64,000 nt of DNA, from the NCBI RefSeq assembly GCF_014280435.1, contig NZ_CP060388.1:2803501-2867500 (forward strand), written 5' to 3'. Below the pieces are notes generated by a model. It was not told where the DNA came from and did no database searches. It saw only the letters and a list, made by a program, of their open reading frames with translations. Every line of letters begins with the position of its first letter. Within the stretch, counting starts at the first letter, position 1. Source of the DNA: Sphingobium sp. KCTC 72723 (lineage in GTDB: Bacteria; Pseudomonadota; Alphaproteobacteria; Sphingomonadales; Sphingomonadaceae). Position numbers and translations under genes: made by a program. Shown here piece by piece: positions 9,982 to 19,518 of the stretch.

Positions 9982-10119
9982 TGCGTATTTCGTAAAAACG
10001 GGACATTCGTTTCGCTAAATCGCGGACAGCGGTTTCGCTAATTCCGGGACAGCTGGAGGTGTGTTTTCCGTTTGCCTTGTTGAAGTCGGGTTGGCTGATC
10101 GCGCGGCTTTGCTTTGAGG

Positions 10120-10860
10120 TCAAGCCTGAGGTGGTTTTTGCTTGCGCATGCTGTCCCCTTCGAGGGTGATGCGGTGGGCATTGTGGATGATCCGGTCGAG
10201 TATGGCATCGGCGATGGTGGGTTCGCCGATCATGTCGTGCCAGGCGGTCACAGGGAGCTGGGCGGTGATCAGCGTGGATTTTCGCCGATAGCGTTCCTCG
10301 AAGATTTCGAGCAGATCGAGCCGCTGCTGATCGCTCAGCGAGTGGGTGCCCCAGTCATCGAGGATAAGCAGTTCGACCCGCGCCAGCCTGTCTGCCAGAC
10401 GCGGGAAGCTGCCGTCGAGGCGTGCAAGAGCGAGCGCGTCGAACAGGCGCGGCATGCGCATATAGAGAACCGGATGATCGAGCCGGGCAGCTTGCCGCCC
10501 AAAGGCGCAACCCAACCATGTTTTTCCGGTTCCGGTCTGGCCGGTAATGATGAGATTCTCATGAGCCTTGAGCCACGCCCCTTGCGCGAGCGACAGGATA
10601 GCGCGGCGGTCCATCCCGCGGTGCGCGGTAAAGTCGATGTCCTCGATACAGGCATCGGCAAAGCGCAACCGCGCGGACCTGAGCTTGTTGCCTAGACGCC
10701 GGTCCGCACGGACCGCCATTTCGCGGTCGAGCATCAACCCGAGCCATTCCTCGCGGGCAAGATCCTCGCCGCTGCCTTGTGCGGTCATCTCGCGCCACGC
10801 GGCGGACATTCCGGCGAGGCCAAGCGCATGCATCTGATCAAGGGTGGGATTGTTCAACAT
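10120..10860 (-). CDS. istB: IstB-like ATP-binding helper of IS21
   Basis: 246-residue AAA+ transposition helper. Walker A ([13 protein letters not shown]) and a Walker B-like [12 protein letters not shown] segment are present. IstB proteins form filaments on DNA and stimulate the IstA transposase. It lies 15 bases downstream of istA in the same IS21 element, and both genes appear intact. Confidence 0.93.
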   Translation of the reverse strand: MLNNPTLDQMHALGLAGMSAAWREMTAQGSGEDLAREEWLGLMLDREMAVRADRRLGNKLRSARLRFADACIEDIDFTAHRGMDRRAILSLAQGAWLKAHENLIITGQTGTGKTWLGCAFGRQAARLDHPVLYMRMPRLFDALALARLDGSFPRLADRLARVELLILDDWGTHSLSDQQRLDLLEIFEERYRRKSTLITAQLPVTAWHDMIGEPTIADAILDRIIHNAHRITLEGDSMRKQKPPQA

Positions 10861-10875
10861 GGGAGTTTCCTTTCT

Positions 10876-12429
10876 TCATTGATAATAGCCCCGGCCACGG
10901 ATGTTCGTGTGCGCAGGCGTGGGTCGTGCCGGCTCGGTCGCCGGCCTGATCCGGTCGAGCCCGGATTTGAGGATCGCGGCGACCGAAGAGTAGGAGACCG
11001 CGTTGATGATCAGCGCGCGTTCGCATGATGCTTCCACCCGGTCCCGCTCGTAGCGCCGGGCCAGCGACAGAACGCCCATCGCCGAACGATAGCCCTGTTC
11101 AGGATGAGGCCGGTCGCGCATCAGCCGTTCGACCAGGATCGCCGCGTTGACGCCGATCTGGTCGGCTTTGCCGATCAGGCTGGCTGGCGTCATGTTGGCA
11201 TAACGCTGATGGGCCTTGGGCATATGCTCGCTCACCGTCACATGGCCCCGGCGCTGGGACCGCCGGACATGGCTCGCCACCCGCTGGTGATCGTGGAACA
11301 ACTCGACCACCCTGTGGGTGAGCCGGACATCGACCTGCCGCCCGATCAGCCGGTGCGGGACCGAGTAGAAGGTCTTGTCGACCTCGACATGATAATCGGG
11401 ATGGACCTTGGCCCTTTTCCACTCGGCATATTCGAACCGCGCTGCCGGGAGCGGCGCAAGGGCGCTCCGCTCGATCTCTTCGAACAGCGCGCGGCGCGAT
11501 CGCCCCACATGGCGCATCGGTCGATCATTCAGATCCTCGAGCAACACGGCGATCGCCGCATTCAGGTCCGCAAGGGTGAAGAAGCGCCGGTTGCGCAGTC
11601 GCGCAAGGATCCAGCGCTCGACGATCAACACGGCCCCTTCGACCTTGCCCTTGTCGCGTGGACGACGACTGCGGGTCGGCAAGATTGTCGTGTCGTAATG
11701 ATCCGCCATCGCTGCAAAGGTCTGGTTGAGCGTCGGCTCGAACCACAGCGCCTTCGCCACCCCGGCTTTCAGATTGTCGCAGACAATGGCGCGGGCTACC
11801 CCGCCGAAGTAACCCAGCGCTTGAACCTGGCCTTCGATCCAGTCGGGGAGCTTCTGACTCAGGCTGGCCATCACGAACGTCAGCGACGAAGCCCCCAGAA
11901 CCGCCACGAAGATCTGCGCCTGGTGTATTTCCCCGGTCGATGGATCGATCAGCGGCACTGTATGACCTGCATAATCGGTCTGCATCACAGCACCCGCCTC
12001 ATGCCGATTACGGAAGCTTGCATGGGTGCACTTCTGGAAGGCCGCAAAGCGATCGCAGAACCAGGTATAGCCATAGCCATTGGGATGCCCGGCGCGATAT
12101 TCTTGCCAAAGCAGCGTCAGCGTCACACCCTTGCGCTTGATCTCGCGCGCAACCACCGGCCAGTCCGGCTCGCTCAGATCCTGCGGAGGCCGCCCGACAC
12201 GGCGAAAGAGAAGCTGCTCAAGAGCCGCATCATCGTCATATCCCGGTGGCAGTGGCCAGCTGGAAAGGCCCACTTCGCGTGCACGCAGGACATAGGTCGA
12301 TACTGTCGTCTTGCTGAGCTTCAATCGCTCCGACACTGTCCGTACTGATAGCCCCTGATCATAGGTCAGGCGCAGAATCGATCGCATGTCCTTCACGTTC
12401 GTTCGTCTCGCTTGCTTCCGTCTTGGCAT
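10876..12429 (-). CDS. istA: IstA-type DDE transposase of IS21
   Basis: About 517 residues. An N-terminal HTH (LRLTYDQGLSVRTVSERLKL) is followed by an integrase core (MQTDYAGHTVPLID with a catalytic Asp, then VCDNLKAGV and the DKGKVEGAV Glu region). The open frame starts at 12468, but ATG 12429 (MPRRKQARRT) follows a GGGAGG site and is the better start. The intact ORF with intact ends suggests an element able to transpose. Confidence 0.9.
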   Translation of the reverse strand: MPRRKQARRTNVKDMRSILRLTYDQGLSVRTVSERLKLSKTTVSTYVLRAREVGLSSWPLPPGYDDDAALEQLLFRRVGRPPQDLSEPDWPVVAREIKRKGVTLTLLWQEYRAGHPNGYGYTWFCDRFAAFQKCTHASFRNRHEAGAVMQTDYAGHTVPLIDPSTGEIHQAQIFVAVLGASSLTFVMASLSQKLPDWIEGQVQALGYFGGVARAIVCDNLKAGVAKALWFEPTLNQTFAAMADHYDTTILPTRSRRPRDKGKVEGAVLIVERWILARLRNRRFFTLADLNAAIAVLLEDLNDRPMRHVGRSRRALFEEIERSALAPLPAARFEYAEWKRAKVHPDYHVEVDKTFYSVPHRLIGRQVDVRLTHRVVELFHDHQRVASHVRRSQRRGHVTVSEHMPKAHQRYANMTPASLIGKADQIGVNAAILVERLMRDRPHPEQGYRSAMGVLSLARRYERDRVEASCERALIINAVSYSSVAAILKSGLDRIRPATEPARPTPAHTNIRGRGYYQ

Positions 12430-12606
12430 CTTCCCTCCCATCACCTTGATGAAAGGACTCAATGCCACTCCGGCGCGCCCGAAAAACGAACCTCATTCCC
12501 GCCCGAAACCACTGTCCCGGAATTAGCGGAATCGCTGTCCCGTATTTACTGAAATCACTGTCCGCGAATTACCGAAATCCGTGTCCGGGAATTTGCGAAA
12601 CACGCA

Positions 12607-12770
12607 AGTATGGCGTAGAAACGCCGCGCGAGGTCGGCAGATTCCGCGATTATGGGCGAGGCGGCGCGGACGGCATCGACGAACCGCGCATCGTCCCGGC
12701 AGAGTGTATCGCTGAACGGGGTGAGGAGCCTGTCGCAGCTTGCTGCGCCATGTGTAATACCAACCTGCAT
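12607..12770 (-). pseudogene. ISL3-family transposase remnant (right of IS21)
   Basis: The minus-strand frame (RLLTPFSDTLC, ASPIIAESADLARRFYAI) is the middle of an ISL3 transposase. It continues in frame at 9974 when the IS21 element is removed. The 132-codon joined frame is far shorter than the roughly 400-residue family, so this is the tail of a truncated element. Confidence 0.8.
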
Positions 12771-12771
12771 T

Positions 12772-13345
12772 GATCACGACCCACGTGCCCATTTGCGGCG
12801 TCCAATTGTCATGATGCGCCAGGGCTGATCGATCAGCCTGTTCCAGGCTTCGCAGCAAAGGTCTACGATGTTGTCGTGGGACGTGAAGATGCGGTTGGAT
12901 AGCCAGTTATCGCGCATGAACTGCTAGATATTTTCGACCGGGTTGAGTTCAGGACATTTTGGCGGCAGCGGAACGATGCTGATATTATCGGGTACTTCCA
13001 GCTTCCCGGTCATGTGCCATCCGGCCTGATCCATCAGCAGCACGCCGTGGGCACCTGGTTCGACAGCGAGCGATATCTCCGCCAAGTGCAGCGACATGGT
13101 CTGGGTATTACAGAAGGGCAGGACCAAGCCAGCGCCCTTGCCAAGCTCAGGGCAGATAGCGCCGAAGATGTAGGCTGATTTGGTCCTCTGATCCTTGGGC
13201 GCTGAAGGCCGGGTGCCGCGCCTGGCCCAGCGACGGGTGATCTTGTTTTTCTGGCCGATACGGGCCTCGTCCTGGAACCATACCTCTATGGGCGTGTCGC
13301 CCGGTAGGGCGGCTTTGATCTTTGCCAGCTCGGCTGAAAAGCCCC
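12772..13345 (-). pseudogene. IS630-family transposase, truncated and with an internal stop
   Basis: The minus-strand frame contains EVWFQDEARIGQKNKITRRW, LLMDQAGWHMTG and LPPKCPELNPVENI, the DDE core of IS630 transposases. The next codon is TAG where Trp is expected (the family reads ENIWQFMRDNW), after which QFMRDNWLSNRIFTSHDNI continues to about 12772. The N-terminal half is missing at 13345. Truncation plus a nonsense codon make it inactive. Confidence 0.85.
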
Positions 13346-13583
13346 CTCACATGATGTTTCTCCGGTCAATGGGGTGACAAAGCATTTTAGCAGTCCGTCC
13401 AATTGCCAATGATATCCAGCTGAGCCGAGTTACGAGTACCGGCGAACACGCCTCGCCTGTACAACCTCACATCCGGTCGCCGTTCGAGACGGCAGCACCA
13501 TAATCCCGCGTTCGGGGCAGGGCTCAGGAGAACGGGACCATTCTTTTGAGACGGCTGTTGCGGCCAGGGGGGCTTACGGTCCG
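13346..13583. other. intergenic, no recognised feature
   Basis: Roughly 240 bases between an IS630 remnant and IS256. No domain or RNA gene was recognised. The last 8 bases (ACGGTCCG, 13576-13583) are the target duplication of the adjacent IS256. Confidence 0.5.
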
Positions 13584-15011
13584 GATCGTGTCCCACAGCG
13601 TGGTGTAGGTTCGCTGGGATAGCCACAGCGACTTCCGGCTAAGCCGGATTGATCATGCTGCCATGGCAGGCAACGTGATGATGGGATTATCGCTTAAACC
13701 TGAGACGCTCTCAAGTGTCATGTAACGGCAGCGTTGGACGGCCCATTCGTCGTTCTGTTCCAGAAGGATAGCGCCGACGAGACGGGTAATCGCCTCTTCG
13801 TTGGGGAAGATGCCGACGACATCAGTACGCCGTTTGATCTCGCCATTGAGGCGCTCGATTGGATTGTTGCTATGCAGCTTGGTACGGTGCTGGGCGGGGA
13901 ACGTCATATAGGCCAGCACATCTTCCTCGGCATTGTCCATGAGAGCAGCCAGCTTGGGTACGGTGGAACGTAGTTGATCGGCGACACTGCGCCACTGGGC
14001 CTTTGCGGCTTCGGGCGTTTCCTGTGCGAAGGCGGTGGCGATGAATGCTGATACGACCCGGCGACCGCTCTTGCCGGCATGGGCCAGCGCATTGCGCATA
14101 AAATGAACCCGGCATCGCTGCCAGGTGGCGCTGAACACTTTGGCGACGGAAGCTTTTATGCCTTCGTGGGAATCGGAGATCACCAGCTTCACGCCGCGCA
14201 GACCCCGACGGGCAAGACTGCGTAGAAATTCGGTCCAGAAGACCTCAGCTTCGGAATGACCGATAGTCATGCCGAGCACTTCGCGCCGGCCATCGCTGTT
14301 AACGCCGACGGCAATGATCACCGCGACAGAGACAATGCGACCGGCTCGCCGCACTTTGATGTAGGTCGCGTCCATCCAGAGATAGGGCCAGTCGCCTTCG
14401 ATCGGACGATCGAGAAAGGCCTTCACCCGCTCGTCGATCTCCACGCACAGTCGGCTGACCTGGCTCTTTGAGATCCCACTCATGCCCATGGCTTTGACCA
14501 GATCGTCCACAGAGCGGGTCGAGATCCCCTGGATATAAGCTTCCTGGATGACGGCCGTCAGTGCCTTCTCTGCCATACGGCGGGGCTCCAGAAACCCTGG
14601 AAAATATGTTCCCTTGCGCAGCTTGGGGATCCGCAGCTCGACCGTGCCTGCCCGCGTCTCCCAGTCCCGATCCCGATAGCCGTTGCGCTGCGCGAGGCGC
14701 TCGGGATCCTTGTCGCCATAGGCCGCGCCCGTAAGGTCGCCCACTTCCAGCTCCATCAGCCGCTGCGCGGCAAAGCCGATCATATCGCGCAGAAAATCGC
14801 CGTCGGCTGTCTTCCCAACCAGGGCGTGCAGGTCCATCTTGTCATTGGTCATCGGTGGTCTCCGTAAGTTGAGTCTCGCAACCCAAACTTATCCGAAGTT
14901 CGCCGGTGACCACCCGCGAAACTGACCGGCCGCTACAGCGCTTGTTCGATGAGCGCGCGTCCGGTCAGCTTCGCTACCCTCAAAACCTACACCACGCGCC
15001 GGGACACGACC
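13584..15011 (-). mobile_element. IS256-family element, copy 1 (1428 bp)
   Basis: The left end reads GATCGTGTCCCACAGCGTGG and the right-end complement GGTCGTGTCCCGGCGCGTGG, forming imperfect terminal repeats. It is flanked by an 8-bp direct repeat ACGGTCCG (13576-13583 and 15012-15019), the duplication size expected for IS256. It contains one transposase. The same 1428-bp element, in the same orientation, recurs at 51572-52999. Confidence 0.95.
13653..14852 (-). CDS. IS256-family (mutator) transposase, copy 1
   Basis: 399-residue transposase. Catalytic residues are seen in [10 protein letters not shown] (Asp), [10 protein letters not shown] (Asp) and [15 protein letters not shown] (Glu). [10 protein letters not shown] is the family CxxH region. 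The predicted protein is identical to the one at 51641-52840, implying very recent transposition. Confidence 0.95.
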   Translation of the reverse strand: MTNDKMDLHALVGKTADGDFLRDMIGFAAQRLMELEVGDLTGAAYGDKDPERLAQRNGYRDRDWETRAGTVELRIPKLRKGTYFPGFLEPRRMAEKALTAVIQEAYIQGISTRSVDDLVKAMGMSGISKSQVSRLCVEIDERVKAFLDRPIEGDWPYLWMDATYIKVRRAGRIVSVAVIIAVGVNSDGRREVLGMTIGHSEAEVFWTEFLRSLARRGLRGVKLVISDSHEGIKASVAKVFSATWQRCRVHFMRNALAHAGKSGRRVVSAFIATAFAQETPEAAKAQWRSVADQLRSTVPKLAALMDNAEEDVLAYMTFPAQHRTKLHSNNPIERLNGEIKRRTDVVGIFPNEEAITRLVGAILLEQNDEWAVQRCRYMTLESVSGLSDNPIITLPAMAA

Positions 15012-15081
15012 ACGGTCCGTTCGCCTGGATCCATTGGGGCTGATCAGTGCCCCGGGGATTGGGTCACATGAAGTATGTTGA

Positions 15082-16224
15082 TCAGGCCTTCGTCATGACG
15101 GCGCCCTCGATCACGACACCGCTCATGGCGTACTTCCAGAAGGCCACGAGCAGCTTGCGTGCCAGTGCGATGATGGCGACCTTCTTGCCGCGTCCGCCGT
15201 TGCGGCTGACGCGTTCCTGGAACCAGCGGGACAAAGCCGAGTCCGGCTGATAGCGCAGCCACAGCCATGCGGCTTGAACCATCGTCGTGCGCAAGCGTGG
15301 ATTGCCAGACTTCGAGACGCCCTGCTCGCGATCGATCGAGCCGCTGCGCCATGGCGAGGGAGCAAGGCCGGCATAAGCTGCGATCTGGCGCCGGTTGTCG
15401 AAATGCCGGAACAGCCCTTCGCTGGCGAGGACATTCGCAAACTCTGGGCCTATGCCCTTGAGCATTGCGAGCATCGCCTGTGGCGAAGTCTCGGCCATGT
15501 CGTCACGCTCGGCCTCAACGCATTTGATCTGTTCGCAGAGCAACTCGAGACGGTCGAGCTCACGATTGAGCTGCGCCTTGAGATGCAAGGGCAAGGGTTT
15601 GCCGTCGACCGTCCGCAGTTCTTCCAGGCGTTCACGCCGATCCCGTCGGTTCGGCTCATAACCCCGAATGCCGACACTGAAGAGCAGGCCTTTGATCCGG
15701 TTCGTGTGAAGCGTGCGTTCCTTGACCAGCGTCTTGCGTTCTCGTCCGATCCGCCGACGGTCCTCTTCCTCGACTGTTGGCACACGAACCATCGAGCACA
15801 CCCTCGGCTCACCGCGCATCCAGGCCATCAGGGTACGAACCAGCGTCTCGCCGTCGATCCTGTCGGTCTTTGCCCGCCGGTGCCGGCGCGAGACCGCAAT
15901 CGAAGCGGCGTCGACTACATGGCTGGTGACCCAATCCTCCGACGCCAGGGCGCGATGAATCCAAAAGCCATCGAGCCCCGCTTCCTGAATAGCGATCACC
16001 GGGTAGCGCTGGCCCTCGCGGGCTTCTGCCTTGTCGCGCAAGGCATCCAAACATGCGAGCAGCGCTGGCATATCGCCGCCTGGCACGGAGTGACGGGACA
16101 TCTTCTCGGTGCTCGGCGACAGCGAGGTCACCAGCCAGGTCGATTTCGACAGTTCCAGCGAAACGAAAATTGCGCCAAGATCAACTCGGATGGCGGCAAG
16201 CTGCGAGATGGGGTCTGCTGACAT
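15082..16224 (-). CDS. IS110-family (DEDD) transposase
   Basis: About 380 residues. The N-terminal DEDD RuvC-like domain includes FVSLELSKSTWLVT and AKTDRIDGETL. The C-terminal transposase_20 region is LKGIGPEFANVLASEG with AAYAGLAPSPWRSG. The frame is open to 16287, but ATG 16224 follows AAAGGA and is the likelier start. The element interrupts a Tn3-type transposase gene just to its right. Its exact ends could not be set. Confidence 0.88.
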   Translation of the reverse strand: MSADPISQLAAIRVDLGAIFVSLELSKSTWLVTSLSPSTEKMSRHSVPGGDMPALLACLDALRDKAEAREGQRYPVIAIQEAGLDGFWIHRALASEDWVTSHVVDAASIAVSRRHRRAKTDRIDGETLVRTLMAWMRGEPRVCSMVRVPTVEEEDRRRIGRERKTLVKERTLHTNRIKGLLFSVGIRGYEPNRRDRRERLEELRTVDGKPLPLHLKAQLNRELDRLELLCEQIKCVEAERDDMAETSPQAMLAMLKGIGPEFANVLASEGLFRHFDNRRQIAAYAGLAPSPWRSGSIDREQGVSKSGNPRLRTTMVQAAWLWLRYQPDSALSRWFQERVSRNGGRGKKVAIIALARKLLVAFWKYAMSGVVIEGAVMTKA

Positions 16225-16340
16225 GGCAAATCCTTTCAGAGTGGTTGGTAGCAAACCGACTCTGAGCTCCCTCAGACCGCTATCCAACTCTCATCATGGG
16301 ATCTTTTTGAAGGCCTCCATCGCATATTCGTTCTGGGCGT

Positions 16341-17816
16341 ATGACGGGACGCTTTGGTCGCGATGCCGGCGAGTTTCCGGATACCGTGGTTACGTATCTT
16401 GCCGAGCAGATCGGAGCATCGCCTGCAGTGCTTGAGGGCTATGACTGGCTCGGCCGATCGGGGCGACGGCATCGTGCCGATATTCTCGACCATTTGGGAT
16501 TTCGCCGGGCGCGCCGACAAGACATGCAGGCAGCTGCTGCGTGGACTGGCTCCGAGCTTTGCCAGTTGGGCTTGCCCGCTTCCGGGATGATGGACCGTCT
16601 TCTTGGCTGGTTCGTCGCGCACCGGATTGCGGCGCCTGAGGAAGAAGCGTTGACGGCGCTGATCACCACGGCCCGTCGCGGGTTCGAGGATCAGGTGCTG
16701 GAGAAGATTGCCTCGTTTGTATCGTCCGAGCACGGGGAACGGCTTGATGCTTCGCTCGCCGATGAGGACGGCGTCACAGGTTTTTCGGGACTGAAAGCGG
16801 ATCCCGGGCAGCCCAATATTGACAACATACTGATAGCGGCACGCAGGCTTGCCTTTGTGAAGCAGCATGTGTTGCCCTTGGAGGCTTTGCCGGATTTGGG
16901 AGATCCCATTGCGCGGATTCTGCGCCGCAGAGCGATCAACGAGACCGTCTGGACGATGCGCCGGCACCCTGATGGCCGACGCTACGCGCTGTTCGGGCTT
17001 TTCCTGGCGCACCGGGAACGCGAACTCACAGACGGGCTGATCGACCTGCTGATCGAAATTGTCCACACGATCGGCAGCCGGGCTCGCAACCGGGTGCTCA
17101 AGGCGTTCGTGACCGAAGTCGAGCGGGTTCACGGCAAAGAGGGACTGCTGGTCCGGATTGCCGAGGCGGCCTGTCTTCAGCCCGAAGGCATGGTGTGCGA
17201 TGTCGTGTTTCCGGCAGCGGGCGGCGCCGATGTGCTGGCGGCGATCGTGCGAGAGCATAAGGCGTCGGACGGTTTCGAGCGGCGCGTTCACCGGGTGCTG
17301 CGCGTCTCGTATCTGCGTCATTATCGGCGCATGCTTCCGGCGGTATTGGGTGTGTTGGAATTCCGTTCGAATAACCTGGTGCATCGCCTGGTGCTCGATG
17401 CGGTCGACTGGCTGCGCCGGACGAGTGGCAGCCGGCGCGTCCTCCGGCCTGAGGACGGCGTGCCGCTGGACGGTGTCGTGCCCCCCAAATGGCGCGACCT
17501 GGTCGTGGAAAAGGACGACGACGGGCGTCCGCGGATCAACCGCATCAACTATGAGATCTGCGTACTGACCGCGTTACGCGAGCGTCTGCGCTGCAAGGAA
17601 ATCTTGGTGGTGGGCGCGGGCCGCTACCGTAATCCTGACGACGATTTGCCACGGGATTTCGAAACACGCCGCGCAGACTGTTATCTTCTTCGGCAAGGGC
17701 GGTGAGATCGCCACCAACCGCCGGGAGGATCAGGAGTTGTCAGTGCTGGCGCTCCATTTGCTGCAGAATTGCCTGGTCTATGTGAACACGCGGATGCTGC
17801 AGCGGGTCCTGGATGC
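16341..17816 (+). pseudogene. Tn3-family transposase, N-terminal truncation and internal deletion
   Basis: The frame 16341-17705 encodes the N-terminal DUF4158-type and linker region of a Tn3 transposase (EFPDTVVTYLAEQIGASP; PPKWRDLVV near the end). At about 17680 it jumps, in another frame, to [20 protein letters not shown] followed by [15 protein letters not shown], the extreme C terminus of the family. The DDE catalytic core between these is deleted. The first 50-60 residues are also lost, probably through the IS110 insertion on the left. Confidence 0.85.
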
Positions 17817-17960
17817 ACCGAGCACTGCCACGAAGATATGGGCATCACGGATCTCGCCAGTCAGCCGGTCGACCACGATCCCGATCTTTCCCCGGCATAA
17901 TCGACGAACAGCTTCTCCCCAGGTGTATGGTTCTGCCGCAGGATAGCTGTGTGGTCGGCG
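17817..17960 (-). pseudogene. istA fragment (IS21 family)
   Basis: The minus strand encodes [13 protein letters not shown], then after a frame change [19 protein letters not shown], the integrase-core start of IstA. Only about 45 codons survive, squeezed between the Tn3 remnant and the regulator remnant. Confidence 0.75.
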
Positions 17961-17973
17961 CGGAGCCGAGTCA

Positions 17974-18168
17974 GAAGAGTCGTTTCGGATTGACCAGCAA
18001 GTCGGCTTGCTTCGCCAGAACGGCGAAACACTCTCGACGATAGAAGATGCGATCGTTCGTGGTTCAGTTGAAGCTGTCGGCGGTAACGTTGCACAAGCGG
18101 TCAGAGAATTGGGGCTGACGCATCTGCAATTCGCTTTCAGGGTTGCGAAGATGCGTCGTCACAGCTAG
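17974..18168 (+). pseudogene. XylR/DmpR-type regulator, C-terminal remnant (segment A)
   Basis: 64 codons ending in TAG. EDAIVRGSVEAVGGNVAQAV and RELGLTHLQFAFRVAKM align with the Fis-type helix-turn-helix end of the regulator at 53008-54085 (IERVIVQAAVEATGGNVAQA, RDLGLTRRQLAFKLEKM). The V4R and AAA+ domains are gone. Like the intact copy, it lies immediately upstream of a BphA4-type reductase gene. Confidence 0.85.
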
Positions 18169-18176
18169 CCTTGCTT

Positions 18177-18210
18177 TTGATTTTGTTGCAATGACTTGCA
18201 TAATATGCAA
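18177..18210 (+). promoter_or_regulatory. predicted promoter with palindromic operator before reductase A
   Basis: A candidate -35 TTGATT (18177-18182) and -10 CATAAT (18199-18204) are spaced by 16 bases. The -10 lies inside the perfect 15-base palindrome TTGCATAATATGCAA (18196-18210). Its centre is 72 bases before the GTG start. The same or a similar palindrome occurs at 31202, 54112 and 59099. An operator overlapping -10 suggests repression; the regulator is unknown. Confidence 0.6.
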
Positions 18211-18274
18211 AGAGACTTGCTTCTGTGCATAAAGGGCAGGGGGAGAGTGAAGCCGTGAAACTGGGAGATATCGG

Positions 18275-19504
18275 GTGCGTTCGGTAGCGATTGTAGGCGC
18301 CAATCTAGCGGGTGGGCGAGCGGCGGAAGCGCTGCGGCAAGTAGGGTTCGACGGTCGGATCACTCTGATCGGTGAAGAGCCCTGGAGGCCCTATGAGCGC
18401 CCGCCGCTGTCCAAGGAGTTCCTGTGGAATCCAGCCGAAATGTCGGACAACTTTTTCCTGCAGGATGAAAACTGGTACTCCGACAACCGGATCGACATGC
18501 TGCTCAGCACCCGTGCCGAAGCGATTGATTTGAATGCGGGCGGCGTGCGCCTCTCGGGTGGCCAATTGGTCGCTGCCGACAAGGTTCTGCTGGCGACTGG
18601 AGGGCACGCCCGCAAGCTCAATCTGGCCGGAGCCGATTGCGTCAACGTACATTATCTGCGCACCCGGGACGATGCCGCCAGGATGGCCCTCGACCTTCGT
18701 CAAGGCGCACGGGTGGTGATCGTTGGCATGGGCGTGATCGGAGCCGAAGTGGCTGCTAGCGCGATCAAGCTTGGCTGCGAAGTAACTGCGGTAGAACCGT
18801 TGGCGGGTCCGATGGAACGGGCACTGGGCAAACGTTTCGGTCAGTGGCTGGGCGAGGAGCACCGCAAGCGCGGGGTCAAGACCCATTTCAACCGGGGCGT
18901 AACGGGTTTCAAGTTCGCGGACGGCCGCGTATCCGCAGTCGAGATCGACGACGGCACCGTCATCCCTTGTGATGCCGTCGTCGTTGGGGTGGGGATCATT
19001 CCTGCCACCTCGCTCGCGGTCGATGCCGGGTTGACTGTAAACAATGGGATCGTCGTCGACCGTCGATGCCAGACCAGCAATAAGGCGATATTTGCCGCCG
19101 GTGACGTCGCCGAGCAGGACGGTTTTTTTGGCGGTCGCTTCCGGCAGGAAACCTATCAGAACGCTTCCGACCAGGCCCAAGCGGCGGCCTCGGCGATGCT
19201 TGGTCACGAAGTCGATTACTGCAAGCCCATGTGGTACTGGAGCGACCAGTTCGATTTGAACATCCAGTTCTGCGGGCAAATTCCGGCACAGGCCGAGGTC
19301 GTCCTTCGCGGCGATATCGAAAGCAACGCTTTCGTCGCTTTGTTTTTGTCCGGCAATACAATTGATGGCCTGCTGACTGTCAACCGCGCGCCCGATATGG
19401 GCATTGGCAAGCGGTTGGTCGAACGGAGGACGAAGGCGAGCGCCGACCGGCTTGCGGATGCAGACGTGTCTCTGCGCGAATTGCTTATGCAGTCTGCTCG
19501 ATAG
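18275..19504 (+). CDS. bphA4: ferredoxin reductase of a ring-hydroxylating oxygenase (copy A)
   Basis: 409-residue FAD/NADH reductase of the BphA4/NahAa-independent type that passes electrons to a Rieske ferredoxin. The N-terminal FAD motif is VAIVGANLAGGRAAEAL, the second Rossmann motif VVIVGMGVIGAEVAASA, and the FAD-binding C motif IFAAGDVAEQ. A C-terminal reductase domain follows. It starts with GTG after CTGGGAG. The gene at 54191-55417 is a close paralogue. This copy looks intact although its neighbours in segment A are decayed. Confidence 0.9.
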   Translation: MRSVAIVGANLAGGRAAEALRQVGFDGRITLIGEEPWRPYERPPLSKEFLWNPAEMSDNFFLQDENWYSDNRIDMLLSTRAEAIDLNAGGVRLSGGQLVAADKVLLATGGHARKLNLAGADCVNVHYLRTRDDAARMALDLRQGARVVIVGMGVIGAEVAASAIKLGCEVTAVEPLAGPMERALGKRFGQWLGEEHRKRGVKTHFNRGVTGFKFADGRVSAVEIDDGTVIPCDAVVVGVGIIPATSLAVDAGLTVNNGIVVDRRCQTSNKAIFAAGDVAEQDGFFGGRFRQETYQNASDQAQAAASAMLGHEVDYCKPMWYWSDQFDLNIQFCGQIPAQAEVVLRGDIESNAFVALFLSGNTIDGLLTVNRAPDMGIGKRLVERRTKASADRLADADVSLRELLMQSAR

Positions 19505-19518
19505 CGCGTCGGCGGCGG

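Larger units (their letters stand above)
9982..12606 (-). mobile_element. complete IS21-family element with 7-bp target duplication
   Basis: About 2625 bp with istA and istB on the minus strand. The ends are imperfect inverted repeats (left TGCGTATTTCGTAAAAACGG, right-end complement TGCGTGTTTCGCAAATTCCC). They are followed inward by several repeats of the type GGGACA..TTTCG.TAA, the multiple transposase sites usual for IS21. The duplicated target is AGTATGG at 9975-9981 and 12607-12613. Excision on paper restores an open ISL3 reading frame, so both ends are well supported. Confidence 0.92.

Noticed and set aside
11104..12348. 414-codon open frame antisense to istA
   Set aside because: No domain; istA on the other strand explains the region.
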